NCBI RefSeq assembly: GCF_018987265.1 | Contig: NZ_CP076853.1 | Span: forward strand, 2,046,001 to 2,110,000 | Reading direction: 5' to 3' | Length of the DNA stretch: 64,000 bases | Source: Rhizobium sp. WYJ-E13 | Lineage (GTDB): Bacteria; Pseudomonadota; Alphaproteobacteria; Rhizobiales; Rhizobiaceae | Part shown: one piece after another, positions 32,878 through 42,141 of the stretch | How the letters are laid out: every line of letters begins with the position of its first letter | Numbering within the stretch: the stretch's first letter is position 1 | The notes under the pieces: generated by a model | Told to the model about the DNA's origin: nothing | What the model saw: only the letters and a program-made list of their open reading frames with translations | The model's database searches: none | Made by a program: the position numbers and the translations under genes

Positions 32878-34227
32878 ATGCCCCTTCCCTATCGCAATTC
32901 CAGGCTGCTTCGCCGTTCCCGTGTCATCTGGGGATCCTTTTCGCTCTGGCGGCCGCGGCTCGTCTTCTGGTGCGGGGCGCTGGCGATCGGGCTTGTCAGC
33001 GTCGGTTTTGCAAGGCTCGCCGATCTGGCGCAGAGGGCCTTCGGCAGTCTCACATCCTCGGGCGAATGGTCATTCCTGCTGCCGCTGATCCTGAGCCCGC
33101 TCGGCTTCATGCTCTCGGCCTTCCTCGCCGCCAGGCTGTTTCCCAATTCGCAGGGCAGCGGCATTCCGCAGGCAATCGCCGCCCGGCATCTGCGCCATGA
33201 GGAAGACCGCACGCGGCTGCTGTCGCTGCGGATCGCCGCCGGCAAGATTGCGCTCACCGTCCTCGGGCTCTTCAGCGGCGCCTCGATCGGCCGCGAGGGG
33301 CCGACGGTGCAGGTCGGCGCGTCCATTATGCTGGCGGTCGCCCGGTTCAGTGGCATGGCGCAGGCGCGCGGCCTGATCCTGGCGGGTTCGGCAGCCGGCA
33401 TTGCGGCTGCCTTCAACACGCCGCTTGCCGGTATCGTCTTTGCCATCGAGGAAATGAGTCGCACCTATGAATCGCGCGCCAATGGCCTGGTGCTGACCGC
33501 CGTCATCCTCTCGGGCCTTGCCGCCCTTGGTCTTGCCGGCAGCTACAATTATTTCGGCGAAGCTTCCGTTTCGCCAGCAGGCCTGAGCGACTGGGGGCTC
33601 GTGATCGTCTGCGGCATCGGCGGCGGCGCGCTCGGTGCTGCCTTCAGCGGCTTTGCCCTGCATTTCGGCCAACGCATCCGCCGCTGGGCACAACCGCAGC
33701 CCTTGCCGCGCATGGTCATGCTTGCTGGCATTTGCGGACTTGCAGTCGCCGTGATCGGCATCGCCTCTGATGGCACGACCTTCGGCACCGGTTATGACCA
33801 GGCGCGCGGCGCGGTCGAAGGCCATGCGCTGCCGCCCTTCTTCTTCATCGAAAAACTTATCGCCGGTTTCCTGTCGATGCTGTCAGGTATTCCGGGCGGC
33901 ATCTTCGCCCCTTCGCTTGCCGTCGGCGCCGGCTTCGGCAGCACGGTCGGCTCGCTGCTCGGCACCAGCATCGCGCTGGCCGCGATCCTCGGCATGACCG
34001 GCTATTTCTCCGGCGTCGTGCAGGCACCGATGACGGCCTTCGTCATCATCCTCGAAATGACCGGCGACCATCAGGCCGTCATCCCGATCATGGCCGTCGC
34101 CATGCTCGGCTATGTCACCTCCCGCCTCCTTTCGCGCGAGCCGCTCTATCACGGCCTCTCGCGCGTCTTCATCGCCGCCGCCGTCAGGGCGCGGCGGGCG
34201 ATGGAACGGGAAGAGGCTGCGGTCTAG
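32878..34227 (+). CDS. ClC-family chloride channel or H+/Cl- antiporter
   Basis: A 449-residue protein with about ten helices and the ClC selectivity motifs: GSGIPQ (about 93-98), GREGP with gating E140, and GGIFAPSLAVG (about 340-350). An acidic E191-E192 (FAIEEM) lies near the position of the proton glutamate of CLC-ec1, suggesting exchange rather than channel behaviour. No CBS domains follow. It probably supports acid resistance or chloride/fluoride handling. The stop codon forms the first bases of a palindromic repeat. Confidence 0.92.
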   Translation: MPLPYRNSRLLRRSRVIWGSFSLWRPRLVFWCGALAIGLVSVGFARLADLAQRAFGSLTSSGEWSFLLPLILSPLGFMLSAFLAARLFPNSQGSGIPQAIAARHLRHEEDRTRLLSLRIAAGKIALTVLGLFSGASIGREGPTVQVGASIMLAVARFSGMAQARGLILAGSAAGIAAAFNTPLAGIVFAIEEMSRTYESRANGLVLTAVILSGLAALGLAGSYNYFGEASVSPAGLSDWGLVIVCGIGGGALGAAFSGFALHFGQRIRRWAQPQPLPRMVMLAGICGLAVAVIGIASDGTTFGTGYDQARGAVEGHALPPFFFIEKLIAGFLSMLSGIPGGIFAPSLAVGAGFGSTVGSLLGTSIALAAILGMTGYFSGVVQAPMTAFVIILEMTGDHQAVIPIMAVAMLGYVTSRLLSREPLYHGLSRVFIAAAVRARRAMEREEAAV

Positions 34228-34328
34228 AGCACTTTCGTTTTCTTCGAATCGCGAAAGTGCTCTATCTGCTTGTTTTTACGCAATTCCGGACGCAAATCCG
34301 CTGCACACTTATGCTGGAATTGCCCTAG
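34225..34328. repeat. Rhizobial palindromic element between convergent genes
   Basis: TAGAGCACTTTCG / CGAAAGTGCTCTA (34225-34264) is followed by GCAATTCC...GGAATTGC (34280-34323). The hairpins could also terminate both convergent genes. Confidence 0.8.
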
Positions 34329-34333
34329 AGCCG

Positions 34334-35044
34334 TCACGACCGCTCGCTCTGCACCTCATCGGCCGTCCGCGCGATGAACCGCTTCGAGACCAGCCAGCAC
34401 AACAGCGCCCAGAGCGCGCCGGCGACCCAGCCGGCGAGCACATCGGTCGGATAATGGACGCCGAGATAGATGCGGCTGAGGCCGATGATGACGGCAAGGA
34501 AAATGCCAGCCCCCATGACGAAGATGCGGGTCGCACGGAAGCCCTGCGTGCGCGCCAGAAGCGCCCCGAGCGTGAGATAGGTGACGGCCGAGACCATTGC
34601 ATGGCCGCTCGGAAAGCTGAAATCGTTGACGTCGACGAGATGCGGCACCACGTCCGGCCTGGCGCGGGCGACGATGATCTTCAGCCCCGTGCTCGCCAGC
34701 CAGCCGCTGAAAACCGATAGGAACAGGAAGACGGCAATTGTGGTCCTGCGGTCGAGCAGCAGATAGACGGTGGCCAGCAGCGTCAGGATCGCCAGCACGG
34801 TGACGCCGCCGAGGCTGGTAATGTCGCCCATCGCGTGGACAAGCCATGACGGGCCGATCGGCTGGCCGAGATCGCCGGGCTGGCGCAGCCAGAGCAGGAT
34901 CGTCTGGTCGAAGCCCTGCGTCTCGCCCTCCAGCACCTCGCTCGTCAGCTGCTGCAGCAGGAAAAGGCCGCCGGCAAGGCAGGCGAAGGTGATGAGCGTC
35001 ATCGGCTCATATTGGTTCAGCCAGGTCTTGATACGCTGCTGCAT
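34334..35044 (-). CDS. PAP2-family membrane phosphatase
   Basis: A 236-residue protein with six helices and the three phosphatase motifs: KIIVARARP, PSGHA, and SRIYLGVHYPTDV. PAP2 enzymes remove phosphate from undecaprenyl pyrophosphate, phosphatidic acid or similar lipids at the membrane surface. GGGAGAAGA before the ATG at 35044 sets the start. It is a single gene, convergent with ClC. Confidence 0.9.
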   Translation of the reverse strand: MQQRIKTWLNQYEPMTLITFACLAGGLFLLQQLTSEVLEGETQGFDQTILLWLRQPGDLGQPIGPSWLVHAMGDITSLGGVTVLAILTLLATVYLLLDRRTTIAVFLFLSVFSGWLASTGLKIIVARARPDVVPHLVDVNDFSFPSGHAMVSAVTYLTLGALLARTQGFRATRIFVMGAGIFLAVIIGLSRIYLGVHYPTDVLAGWVAGALWALLCWLVSKRFIARTADEVQSERS

Positions 35045-35243
35045 TCTTCTCCCATCCGAGATATCACGCACCGGGAAAGCCCCGGCGCAGGAACTCATCA
35101 ACTGTGTTCAGTGGTTTGATTTTGCAAGGGGGTCCAAAGGACGTGTCGAGACCCGTGGCTCGACCCCGGTCGCGTTTGGGCAGGGTTCCCAGCGTCATGC
35201 AGCACCTTCACCTTCGGTCGCCACCCCGCCGCCAGCGAACCGA

Positions 35244-35696
35244 TCAAAGCCTGATGGCAGTCTCCTCTTTCGCCGTCCGGATAACGATCATGGTGAAATA
35301 GCGGGCAACGTTGTTCTCGTCGCGGAAAAGGCGTTCGCACAGGCTATCGAACTCCTCCATATCGCGCAGGCGCAGCATCAGGACGACATCGGTTGCACCC
35401 GTGACGGAATAGGCCTGCGACACGGCCTCCTCGGCGATGGCGATGTCGAGAAAGCGGCGCATATGCGCCTCGCCGTGCAGCTTCAGTTCCACGGTCACCA
35501 GCGCCTTGATTCCACGTCCGGCTTTTGCCGGATTGAGGATGGCGACGATGCGGTCGATGACTCCAGATTTGCGCAGCCGCTGCACGCGGCGCAGACAGCT
35601 GGAGGGCGCCAGCCCCACCTCGTCGGCCATCTCGATATTCGTGCGCGATGCGTCGCGCTGCATCAGGTTCAGAAGTTTTCGGTCGATACGGTCCAT
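35244..35696 (-). CDS. Lrp/AsnC-family transcriptional regulator
   Basis: A 150-residue protein with an N-terminal helix-turn-helix (LLNLMQRDASRTNIEMADEVGLAPSSCLRRVQRL) and a C-terminal RAM/effector domain (VTVELKLHGEAHMRRF, YSVTGATDVVLMLRLRDMEEF). It is divergent from a Gate-domain membrane protein and most likely controls that transporter in response to an amino acid or nucleoside-like signal. No operator is clearly visible in the AT-rich 119-bp space. Confidence 0.92.
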   Translation of the reverse strand: MDRIDRKLLNLMQRDASRTNIEMADEVGLAPSSCLRRVQRLRKSGVIDRIVAILNPAKAGRGIKALVTVELKLHGEAHMRRFLDIAIAEEAVSQAYSVTGATDVVLMLRLRDMEEFDSLCERLFRDENNVARYFTMIVIRTAKEETAIRL

Positions 35697-35815
35697 TCCC
35701 GCAGCTTATCCGCCAGACACGCCTTTGCAATAAAATTGCAAGACGCTGCAATCTTTGACCGAAAATTCGAAGCGAACGGGTTTAGCAGATGGAGACATCG
35801 CAAAAGGAGTCTCAC

Positions 35816-36793
35816 ATGTCGTTCCTGTCGTTCATCCGGCGCAACACCAGCCAGACGCTGGGTATCTACTGGGTGCTTGTCCGCATCACCGTTCCGATCG
35901 CCATCCTGACGGAGCTTCTGTCGCGGATGGGAGCGGTCAAGGCGGTTGCACCCGCCTTTGCCCCTGTGATGAACCTGATCGGCCTTCCCCCAGAACTGGG
36001 ACTGGCCTGGCTGACGGGCATGCTGGTCGGGATCTGGGGCGCCATTCCTCTCGTCTTCACCCTGATTCCCGTTTCCTCGCTCAGCGTCGCCGACGTCACG
36101 GTTTTCTCGGCCCTCATTCTGTTTGCGCACGGTCTGCCGATCGAGCAGAAGATTATCCAGAAGGCCGGTCCCGGCATGATCGCGACGACGGTGCTGCGCA
36201 TCGTGGGCGGCCTGCTCTATGCCTTCATGCTGCACCATGTTCTCTCGGCGACGGGCTGGCTGTCCTATCCGGTCGATCCTGTCTGGCTGCCGATGAGCGC
36301 GACGCCCGACTGGGGCGATTACGCCTGGGGCCTTGCCGAGACCATGGTCTGGATGCTCGTCATCCTTCTTGTCCTGTCCTGGGGCCTTGAAATCCTCAAG
36401 GTGACCGGGCTCATGGAATGGATGATGAAGGCTCTTTCGCCTGTGCTGCGTCTTGCCGGCATCCGCGGCGAGGCCGGACATCTGACGGCGATCGGCCTGT
36501 TTCTGGGCATTTCCTACGGCGCCGGCCTGCTGATCCGCGAGGCGCAATCGGGCTCGGTGGCGCCGCGCCAGATCTTTCTGTCCTGCGTGTTCATGGGCTT
36601 CGCGCACAGCGTGATCGAGGATACGATCGTGGTGATGTCGCTCGGCGCCAATCTGCACGGCGTCCTGACCGGCCGGCTCGTCTTCGCGGTCGCGGCATGC
36701 GCCGTCATTGCGGCCCTGCTTCGCCGCTTGCCCGACAAGGCGTTCTTTGCGCAAATGTTCCGGATGGGAACCATGGAGGCCGCGCGCCGATAG
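35816..36793 (+). CDS. Nucleoside-recognition (Gate) domain membrane protein
   Basis: A 325-residue protein with eight to ten helices. Two Gate-like halves (TSQTLGIYWVLVRITVPIAILTELL and GLFLGISYGAGLLIREAQSG) resemble the nucleoside-recognition domain family found in nucleoside transporters and SpmA/B-like proteins. AAAGGAG before the ATG at 35816 sets the start. Control by the divergent Lrp-type regulator suggests import or export of a nitrogen compound. The substrate is unknown. Confidence 0.82.
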   Translation: MSFLSFIRRNTSQTLGIYWVLVRITVPIAILTELLSRMGAVKAVAPAFAPVMNLIGLPPELGLAWLTGMLVGIWGAIPLVFTLIPVSSLSVADVTVFSALILFAHGLPIEQKIIQKAGPGMIATTVLRIVGGLLYAFMLHHVLSATGWLSYPVDPVWLPMSATPDWGDYAWGLAETMVWMLVILLVLSWGLEILKVTGLMEWMMKALSPVLRLAGIRGEAGHLTAIGLFLGISYGAGLLIREAQSGSVAPRQIFLSCVFMGFAHSVIEDTIVVMSLGANLHGVLTGRLVFAVAACAVIAALLRRLPDKAFFAQMFRMGTMEAARR

Positions 36794-36976
36794 ACACGAT
36801 CACATCGGTCTCACCGAACTTTGTACTCACCTCTTCATCTACTGCTTTCTCGACCTTCGTATAGTTACAAATCCCGGCTAACCCGGTGATCCTGATGCGG
36901 CTGAAGAACAGTCGCCGCCTGTCGCCACGGGAGCCTCTCCTGTTCAGGCACGGAGCAGCGGCGGAAAGGACCAAAA

Positions 36977-37369
36977 ATGTCTGGAATGACGAAAAGCCTC
37001 GTGATCTCGTTCGGCCTCGCCCTGATCTCCCTATCGGTTGCAGAGGCAAAACCCATGTCGCCTGCCACGGTCGTGACAAGCGGACAACACAAGCTGTTGG
37101 CGGACGATAGCGGCCGATCGCTTTACACCTTCGACAAGGACCAGCCCGGCAAGTCCGAATGCACACTGCTCTGCGCCCTCGCCTGGCCCCCCTTCGAAGC
37201 GCCGGCCGGCGCCAAGGCCTCCGGTCCCTGGAGCATTGTCACGCGGCCGACCGGGGTAACCCAGTGGGCCTACAAAGGCTCGCCGCTCTACACCTATCAC
37301 TTCGATTCCAATCGTGGCGATATCCACGGCGACGGGGCCGAAGGCGTTTGGCATCTTGCCAGGCCGTGA
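36977..37369 (+). CDS. Exported Lipoprotein_15-type protein (YxFxxD repeats)
   Basis: A 130-residue protein with a signal peptide (about 1-24, ending AEAK) and two YTF/YTY-type motifs (SLYTFDKDQPGKSEC and PLYTYHFDSNRGD) typical of the COG4315/PF03640 secreted family. CTLLCALAWPPF holds the two Cys. AAAGGACC before the ATG supports the start. The function of the family is unknown; a link to redox or copper has been suggested only by context elsewhere. Confidence 0.88.
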   Translation: MSGMTKSLVISFGLALISLSVAEAKPMSPATVVTSGQHKLLADDSGRSLYTFDKDQPGKSECTLLCALAWPPFEAPAGAKASGPWSIVTRPTGVTQWAYKGSPLYTYHFDSNRGDIHGDGAEGVWHLARP

Positions 37370-37547
37370 CGGCATAACGCGTATCGAACTGGCGACAGGG
37401 CAAGTCGAGTCTTCTATACTGCCTCCGACAAACTTGCCCTGCTGCGCGATTCGTTCCAATGATGGCAAGCTCATGTTTGCGCCAAAGGCGCTGTAGGTGA
37501 GCGCCTTTGCATCCTCCCAAATCAGAGCCTGCGGAAAAGGGAAGAGA

Positions 37548-38894
37548 ATGAAAAAGGTACCCGCCGCCCTTGCATTTGCGATTCTTGCTTACGGCGCGGG
37601 CGCACGGGCCGACGATATGGCCCCGCCATCCTATGCCGATACGACACTGACCGGCGATTGGCACGGCTATCGCAATTGGCTGCGGGATCAGGGCGTCACC
37701 ATCACGATGTCGCAGACCAGCGACGTGCTCGGCAATGTATCGGGCGGTGTGAAAAGGGGAACGGCCTATGACGGTCTTTTCCAGTTGCAGGGCGATTTCG
37801 ACATGGGCCGGTTGGCAGGCTGGACCGGCGGCAGCATTCATATCTCCGGTTATGCGATCCAGGGTCAGGGCCTGTCGGGCAAGGATGTCGGCAATCTTCT
37901 GACCGCAACCTCTGTCGAGGCCGATCCCGGCTTCAGGCTGGGCGAATTCTATCTCTCGCAGAGCCTCATGAACGATAAGGTGACGGTGAAGCTCGGGCAG
38001 ATTCTGGCGGACCAGAATTTCGCGATCAGCAGCACGGCCAGCCTTTTCGTCAACTCGACATTCGGATGGCCCGGCATTTTTGCCGCGGATCTTCCAGGCG
38101 GCGGACCGGCCTATCCCTTCGCCGTTCCGGGCGCCCAGATCATCGTCAAGCCTGACGATGCCTGGACCCTGCAGGCCGCCGTCTTCAATGGCAGCCCGAC
38201 CGGATCGGACCCGGACGGCAATGCAAACGGATTGGGGTTTCCGCTTGGCGATGGCGTCTTTGCGATTGCCGAGGCGGCCTATGCCTATACGCCTGGAAAT
38301 GGCGATTGGGGCTTGCCGGGCACCTACAAGATCGGCGCCTGGTACAATTCCGAAGAGTTCGACAGCCTGTCCACCGCATCGAACGGCGTTTCGCTCGCCG
38401 ATCCCCTGTCGAGCGGCAGCCCGCGCCGGCTCTCGGGCAATTTTGCGGTCTATGCCGTTGTCGATCAGACGCTGTGGCAGGAGCCCGGCAGCACGGATAG
38501 CGGCCTGAATGGATTCTTCCGCGTTGCGGTCGCGCCGCAGCAGGACCGCAACAGCATGAACTGGTATTTCGACATGGGCCTTGCCTATAAGGGGCTTCTG
38601 CCTGGCCGCGACGATGACACCGCCGGCGTCAGCTTTGCCTATGCCAGCATGAGTTCGGGCATGTCGGATCTGGCAAAGGCCGAGAATGCCTTCTCCGGGA
38701 CGTCGCAGCCGGTTCCGAGTTCCGAGGCGGTGATCGAAGCCACCTATCAGGCTGCGGTCACGCCATGGCTGTCGGCCCAGCCCTTCTTTCAATATGTCAT
38801 TCGACCGGGCGGCAATGCAGCCGATCCCGACAAGCCCGGCTCGCGGATCGAGAATGCGGCGATCTTCGGGTTCCGGGCCGTTACAACCTTTTGA
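37548..38894 (+). CDS. Carbohydrate-selective porin (OprB family)
   Basis: A 448-residue protein with a signal peptide (residues 1-23, MKKVPAALAFAILAYGAGA), then an OprB barrel. The start (LTGDWHGYRNWLRDQGVTI) and later segments (LGQILADQNFAIS, NSTFGWPG, WYNSEEFDS, FFQYVIRPGGN) are characteristic. It ends in F, as outer-membrane barrels do. OprB porins pass mono- and disaccharides. GGGAAGAGA precedes the ATG at 37548; the 17 upstream codons are not supported. Confidence 0.92.
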   Translation: MKKVPAALAFAILAYGAGARADDMAPPSYADTTLTGDWHGYRNWLRDQGVTITMSQTSDVLGNVSGGVKRGTAYDGLFQLQGDFDMGRLAGWTGGSIHISGYAIQGQGLSGKDVGNLLTATSVEADPGFRLGEFYLSQSLMNDKVTVKLGQILADQNFAISSTASLFVNSTFGWPGIFAADLPGGGPAYPFAVPGAQIIVKPDDAWTLQAAVFNGSPTGSDPDGNANGLGFPLGDGVFAIAEAAYAYTPGNGDWGLPGTYKIGAWYNSEEFDSLSTASNGVSLADPLSSGSPRRLSGNFAVYAVVDQTLWQEPGSTDSGLNGFFRVAVAPQQDRNSMNWYFDMGLAYKGLLPGRDDDTAGVSFAYASMSSGMSDLAKAENAFSGTSQPVPSSEAVIEATYQAAVTPWLSAQPFFQYVIRPGGNAADPDKPGSRIENAAIFGFRAVTTF

Positions 38895-38924
38895 GAGGGC
38901 GGCGCCCTTTCAGGCGCCGCTCTC
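38893..38924. terminator. Bidirectional hairpin between convergent genes
   Basis: GAGAGGGCGGCGCC / GGCGCCGCTCTC with a 6-nt loop and a small bulge, starting at the OprB stop codon and ending just before the stop of the minus-strand gene. Confidence 0.6.
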
Positions 38925-38927
38925 CCT

Positions 38928-39881
38928 TTACACCAGCGGCCTGCGGCTCGTCGCCACCAGATCCTCTTCCTCATCCCGCTGATGCCCGCCGAACGCGGCA
39001 GCCGCAGCGGCGATGAAGGCGCCGACCAGCAGCGACAGCGAGCCGATCAAGGCCGAGGTCGCCGCAGCCTTGCGGGCCTCGTCGGCGGCAGCCTGCGCTG
39101 CGACCTTGGCGTCTTCGATCTGCTTCAGCACGGTATCGACCCGGGCGCGGGCATCGGCTTCGGAAAGCCCGGTGCGGGCCGAGACGATGCCGGCAATATA
39201 GGTCTTGTCGCCATCCGGCACCGAGCCGTTGACCGCCCCCTGCAAGAGGATGCGGGAGATTTCGGCAGCAGCCGCGCCATTGTCCTCGCTGGCGCGATTG
39301 GCGATATTCTGCGGCCGCAGCAGCGCGTCGGTGAAATAGGCGGTGGATAGGCCAGGCCCCGTCGAATCCGTGTCCGAAGCCGAGGCGGCGGCCCCGCCGG
39401 CGACGCCGGCCGCCATCGCAGCCTGGCCGGCAGCACTCGCCCCAGCGCCTGCAAGCGAGGTCAGCGACGATGCCAGGAAGCCGGCGACGAAGACGGTCGC
39501 GAGCGCCCAGCTGAGGAACCCGTGCGCCGTATCGCGGAAGAACACCTCGTTGGTATGGATGGCCGCCCACTTGGTACGCAGCCGTCCGGTCAGATAGCCG
39601 CCGAAGGCCGAGGACAGCCATTGCACGACGACCAGCCAGATCGCAGTGACGCCGACGGTTGTGGCCGAGCTGCTTTCGCCCGACCAGGGGGAGACCATCG
39701 TCAGACCGACGCCGGAGCCGAGCAGCAGCAGGATGAGCGTGATGCCCGTCGCCGCCACGGCGCCGCCGATGATCGGCCCCCAAGCCATGGCCGATTTCGA
39801 TGATTCGACCGGCATCACACCGGTCCGCCCGCTTTCGAGGCCGGAGCCTCCGATAACGGTTCTGTCTTCAGCAAGAGACAT
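38928..39881 (-). CDS. Hypothetical membrane protein, 317 residues
   Basis: The protein has two N-terminal transmembrane helices (about 34-60 and 78-96) and a third near 125-150 that runs into an Ala/Gly-rich segment. A soluble alpha-helical region follows (ADARARVDTVLKQIEDAKVAAQAAADEARKAAA, in part), then a C-terminal helix (ALIGSLSLLVGAFIAAAAAAFGG) and a charged tail. Such Ala-rich membrane proteins are frequent in Rhizobiales; the function is unknown. A 25-residue membrane peptide is encoded 9 bp upstream and is probably co-transcribed. Confidence 0.8.
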   Translation of the reverse strand: MSLAEDRTVIGGSGLESGRTGVMPVESSKSAMAWGPIIGGAVAATGITLILLLLGSGVGLTMVSPWSGESSSATTVGVTAIWLVVVQWLSSAFGGYLTGRLRTKWAAIHTNEVFFRDTAHGFLSWALATVFVAGFLASSLTSLAGAGASAAGQAAMAAGVAGGAAASASDTDSTGPGLSTAYFTDALLRPQNIANRASEDNGAAAAEISRILLQGAVNGSVPDGDKTYIAGIVSARTGLSEADARARVDTVLKQIEDAKVAAQAAADEARKAAATSALIGSLSLLVGAFIAAAAAAFGGHQRDEEEDLVATSRRPLV

Positions 39882-39890
39882 GGCAGGCTC

Positions 39891-39968
39891 CTATCGCATG
39901 AAGAGAACGAGCAGGATGACGATTGGCAGCGGGATACCCAGAAGCCAGAGAAGAATACCGCGACCCAT
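39891..39968 (-). CDS. 25-residue single-helix membrane peptide
   Basis: Reads MGRGILLWLLGIPLP then IVILLVLFMR and stop. It is almost entirely one transmembrane helix with Arg at both ends. GGAGG lies 8 bases before the ATG, a strong ribosome-binding site. It is 9 bp upstream of the 317-residue membrane protein in the same direction, so the two likely form an operon. Too short for standard gene callers. A partner or stabiliser role for the larger protein is inference. Confidence 0.75.
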   Translation of the reverse strand: MGRGILLWLLGIPLPIVILLVLFMR

Positions 39969-40132
39969 TTGAAAATCCTCCGTGAATTGAATGTGTTCGC
40001 GAGGACCGAACGCCGGCGGATGCTGTTTGTTCCTGAGGCGGACGTGGCGCTGGAGACAAGCCCTCGAATCTACCCCTCGATGGAACAGGCGAGTCCGCCC
40101 CGCGTTGCGTTTTTAGAGAAAAGGAGCGCCTC

Positions 40133-40348
40133 ATGGCCCAGAAGACAAAACCGCTCGTCGAAGTCGCCGCAAAGACCGAGGACGGCCGCGTGCCGCTTGG
40201 CATCATGAACACCAAGCAGGCACTCGACCTGCCCGACGAGCTCGATGTGGAAATCTCCCATCCGGACAAGGAGCCCGGCGCAACCGATCACTTCATCGAC
40301 AAGGAAGAGCTTCGCAGCGTCGGAAGAAAGGCCCGTGGCAAGCAGTAA
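40133..40348 (+). CDS. Small hypothetical protein, 71 residues
   Basis: Charged soluble protein (MAQKTKPLVEVAAKTEDGRV) with AAGGAG before the ATG. It contains ELDVEISHPDKEPGATDHF and a basic end (GRKARGKQ). No known domain is recognised. It looks like one of the small cytosolic stress proteins often found in rhizobia, but this is only by composition. Confidence 0.65.
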   Translation: MAQKTKPLVEVAAKTEDGRVPLGIMNTKQALDLPDELDVEISHPDKEPGATDHFIDKEELRSVGRKARGKQ

Positions 40349-40429
40349 GCCATGGGCTGCGAGCGGTTGAGGATTTCTCCTTGGATTAACCGCCGTTGAT
40401 ACCTGCGGCAAGCGAGCTATCTCGCCTGC

Positions 40430-41221
40430 ATGGATCATCTCTTCGACGACGACACGCATCACAAGAGCCTGCGCGCGGGACTGCGACGCATCGAGCGGGG
40501 CGAAGGCCGTAAGGCCATGCTCCTGCAATTCGTCTTTACCGTCGTCGACATCGCCATCCTCGCCTTCTTCGTGCTCGGCCCCTATTTCCGCGCCGCCCCC
40601 ACCTATCTCGTCATCGACTACGTCATCGCCGTCTGGATCGCCGCCGAGACCGCGGCGCGCGCCATCGCGGCACCCTCGCTGCGCAGCTGGATCCTGCGGC
40701 CGATGACCTGGATCGATTTCATCGTGCTGGCAACGCTGCTCTTCCCTAATGCGCTCTTCAACTTCGCCTTCCTGCGCGTCATGCGGCTCTGGGCGATCGG
40801 ACGAAGCCCGCTGCTGAAGGTGGCGCTGCACCGGATGGGCTGCGGCTACGCGATCGATGTTGTGCGCGCGGTGATCAATTTCCTGGTCTTCCTCTTCCTC
40901 GTGACGGGCTTCGTCTACACCTCCTTCTTCTACAACCAGCCGGGCGGCGAAGGTTTCGTGGACGCGCTCTATTTTACTGTCGCGACCGTGACCACGACGG
41001 GCTTCGGCGACATCACACTGCCCGGCACGCTCGGCAAGCTCACCTCGGTAGTGACCATGATCGTCGGCATCTCGCTCTTCGTGCGCCTGGCGCAGGCGGT
41101 GGTGCGGCCGCACAAGGTGACCTTTGCCTGCCACCGCTGCGGCCTGCAGCGCCACGATGCCGATGCCGTCCACTGCAAGGCCTGCGGCGAAGTCCTCAAC
41201 ATTCCCGACGAAGGCGCGTAG
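40430..41221 (+). CDS. Voltage-gated-type potassium channel with C-terminal zinc ribbon
   Basis: A 263-residue protein with six transmembrane segments (about 30-55, 60-80, 88-105, 110-130, 145-165, 195-220). The pore loop carries the selectivity filter TTTGFGD (188-194). The S4-like segment is weakly charged (RVMRLWAIGRS). After the last helix comes a zinc ribbon (CHRCG...CKACG, about 226-250), an unusual attachment for a K+ channel that might make gating sensitive to zinc or redox state. The start MDHLFDDDTHH has no strong ribosome-binding site. Confidence 0.85.
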   Translation: MDHLFDDDTHHKSLRAGLRRIERGEGRKAMLLQFVFTVVDIAILAFFVLGPYFRAAPTYLVIDYVIAVWIAAETAARAIAAPSLRSWILRPMTWIDFIVLATLLFPNALFNFAFLRVMRLWAIGRSPLLKVALHRMGCGYAIDVVRAVINFLVFLFLVTGFVYTSFFYNQPGGEGFVDALYFTVATVTTTGFGDITLPGTLGKLTSVVTMIVGISLFVRLAQAVVRPHKVTFACHRCGLQRHDADAVHCKACGEVLNIPDEGA

Positions 41222-41224
41222 GCC

Positions 41225-41732
41225 GAACGCGGCACGCTGAAAAGCGAGGATGGTCCTGGGCCGTGCCTACCGCGAGGCGCATCTCGCCATCATGCATGGC
41301 AGGCCGGAGCGCGGCAATTTCGCCACGCGCCGCTCCGTCTCCGTCGCTCACGCAGCCTATCAGGCCGCCACTTTCAGCCCCGCCAATCACAACTGGATTT
41401 CGCTCGGAACGGAAATTGCGACGACACCGGCCGACAAATGGACCTTCGAGCAGCCGGACCACTGGATCACCAGCTGGACGAACACGCCGCTGATGCTGCT
41501 CCATCTCATCCGCGGCGGCGCCGGCCGCGGTCTGCTGCCCTGCTTCATGGGCGATGCCGAGCCCGGCCTTGTCCGCGCCGGGCCGGTGATAGACAGCCTG
41601 ACCTATGACATCTGGATCACTGTTCACGAAGATGAGCGTCAGCGGCCGGAAGTGCGAACTGTCATCGACAGGCTGAGCGCACTGTTTGCCGCGCATGCGG
41701 ATCTCTTCGCGGGCAGATGCGAGCGCACCTGA
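41225..41732 (+). pseudogene. LysR-type regulator remnant (effector domain only)
   Basis: Only the C-terminal effector half remains: EAHLAIMHGRPERGNFATRR, then HNWISLGTEIATTPADKW, PLMLLHLIRGGAGRGLLPC and DIWITVHEDERQRPEVRTVIDRL, a typical LysR ending. No helix-turn-helix is encoded upstream, where the K+ channel gene ends. The open frame runs from about 41250. It is probably a decayed regulator; a functional short protein is unlikely. Confidence 0.75.
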
Positions 41733-41904
41733 AAAGGCGTCAGAGGGCGGCGGGTGCTGCTCCATGCCTCGGCCATTGCGGCAGTTGCACGGCGGGGTGC
41801 GCCACGCCCTCGCCAGCCGCGCACTATTCGCCCTCACCCCAAAGCGGAACGAACTTCACGCCTCGACTGTTACTCGACCGACAATATTACGAACGGAGCG
41901 CCCC

Positions 41905-42042
41905 ATGCGACTATTGATGATAGTCCTGGCAGCAATGATCGCATCGGTCGTCGGCATATTGGGCGTCCAGATGTTCGATCGCGGCGGCAGCGGCAAGAGT
42001 GAAACACCACCAGCGGTCATCCAGCAGCCGGAGCCGAAATAG
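41905..42042 (+). CDS. Small exported or membrane-anchored peptide, 45 residues
   Basis: MRLLMIVLAAMIASVVGILG is a single hydrophobic segment followed by a hydrophilic, Pro-rich tail (PPAVIQQPEPK). GGAG precedes the ATG. It could be a signal-anchored small protein. No family is recognised. A GGAAC-N17-TGTT sequence just upstream resembles, weakly, an EcfG promoter. Confidence 0.55.
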   Translation: MRLLMIVLAAMIASVVGILGVQMFDRGGSGKSETPPAVIQQPEPK

Positions 42043-42141
42043 CGCCGCGCGGCTATTCCCTCGCTCAGCGCGAGCTTCTATCAAGGCGGTCTCGTTGGAA
42101 TCCCTTTGCCGCTGGAATCCTACCGAGCTACTGCATAAGTG

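Noticed and set aside
41250..41732. Independent functional gene for a 160-residue protein
   Set aside because: The content is exactly the effector half of a LysR regulator without its DNA-binding domain, so a pseudogene is more likely.
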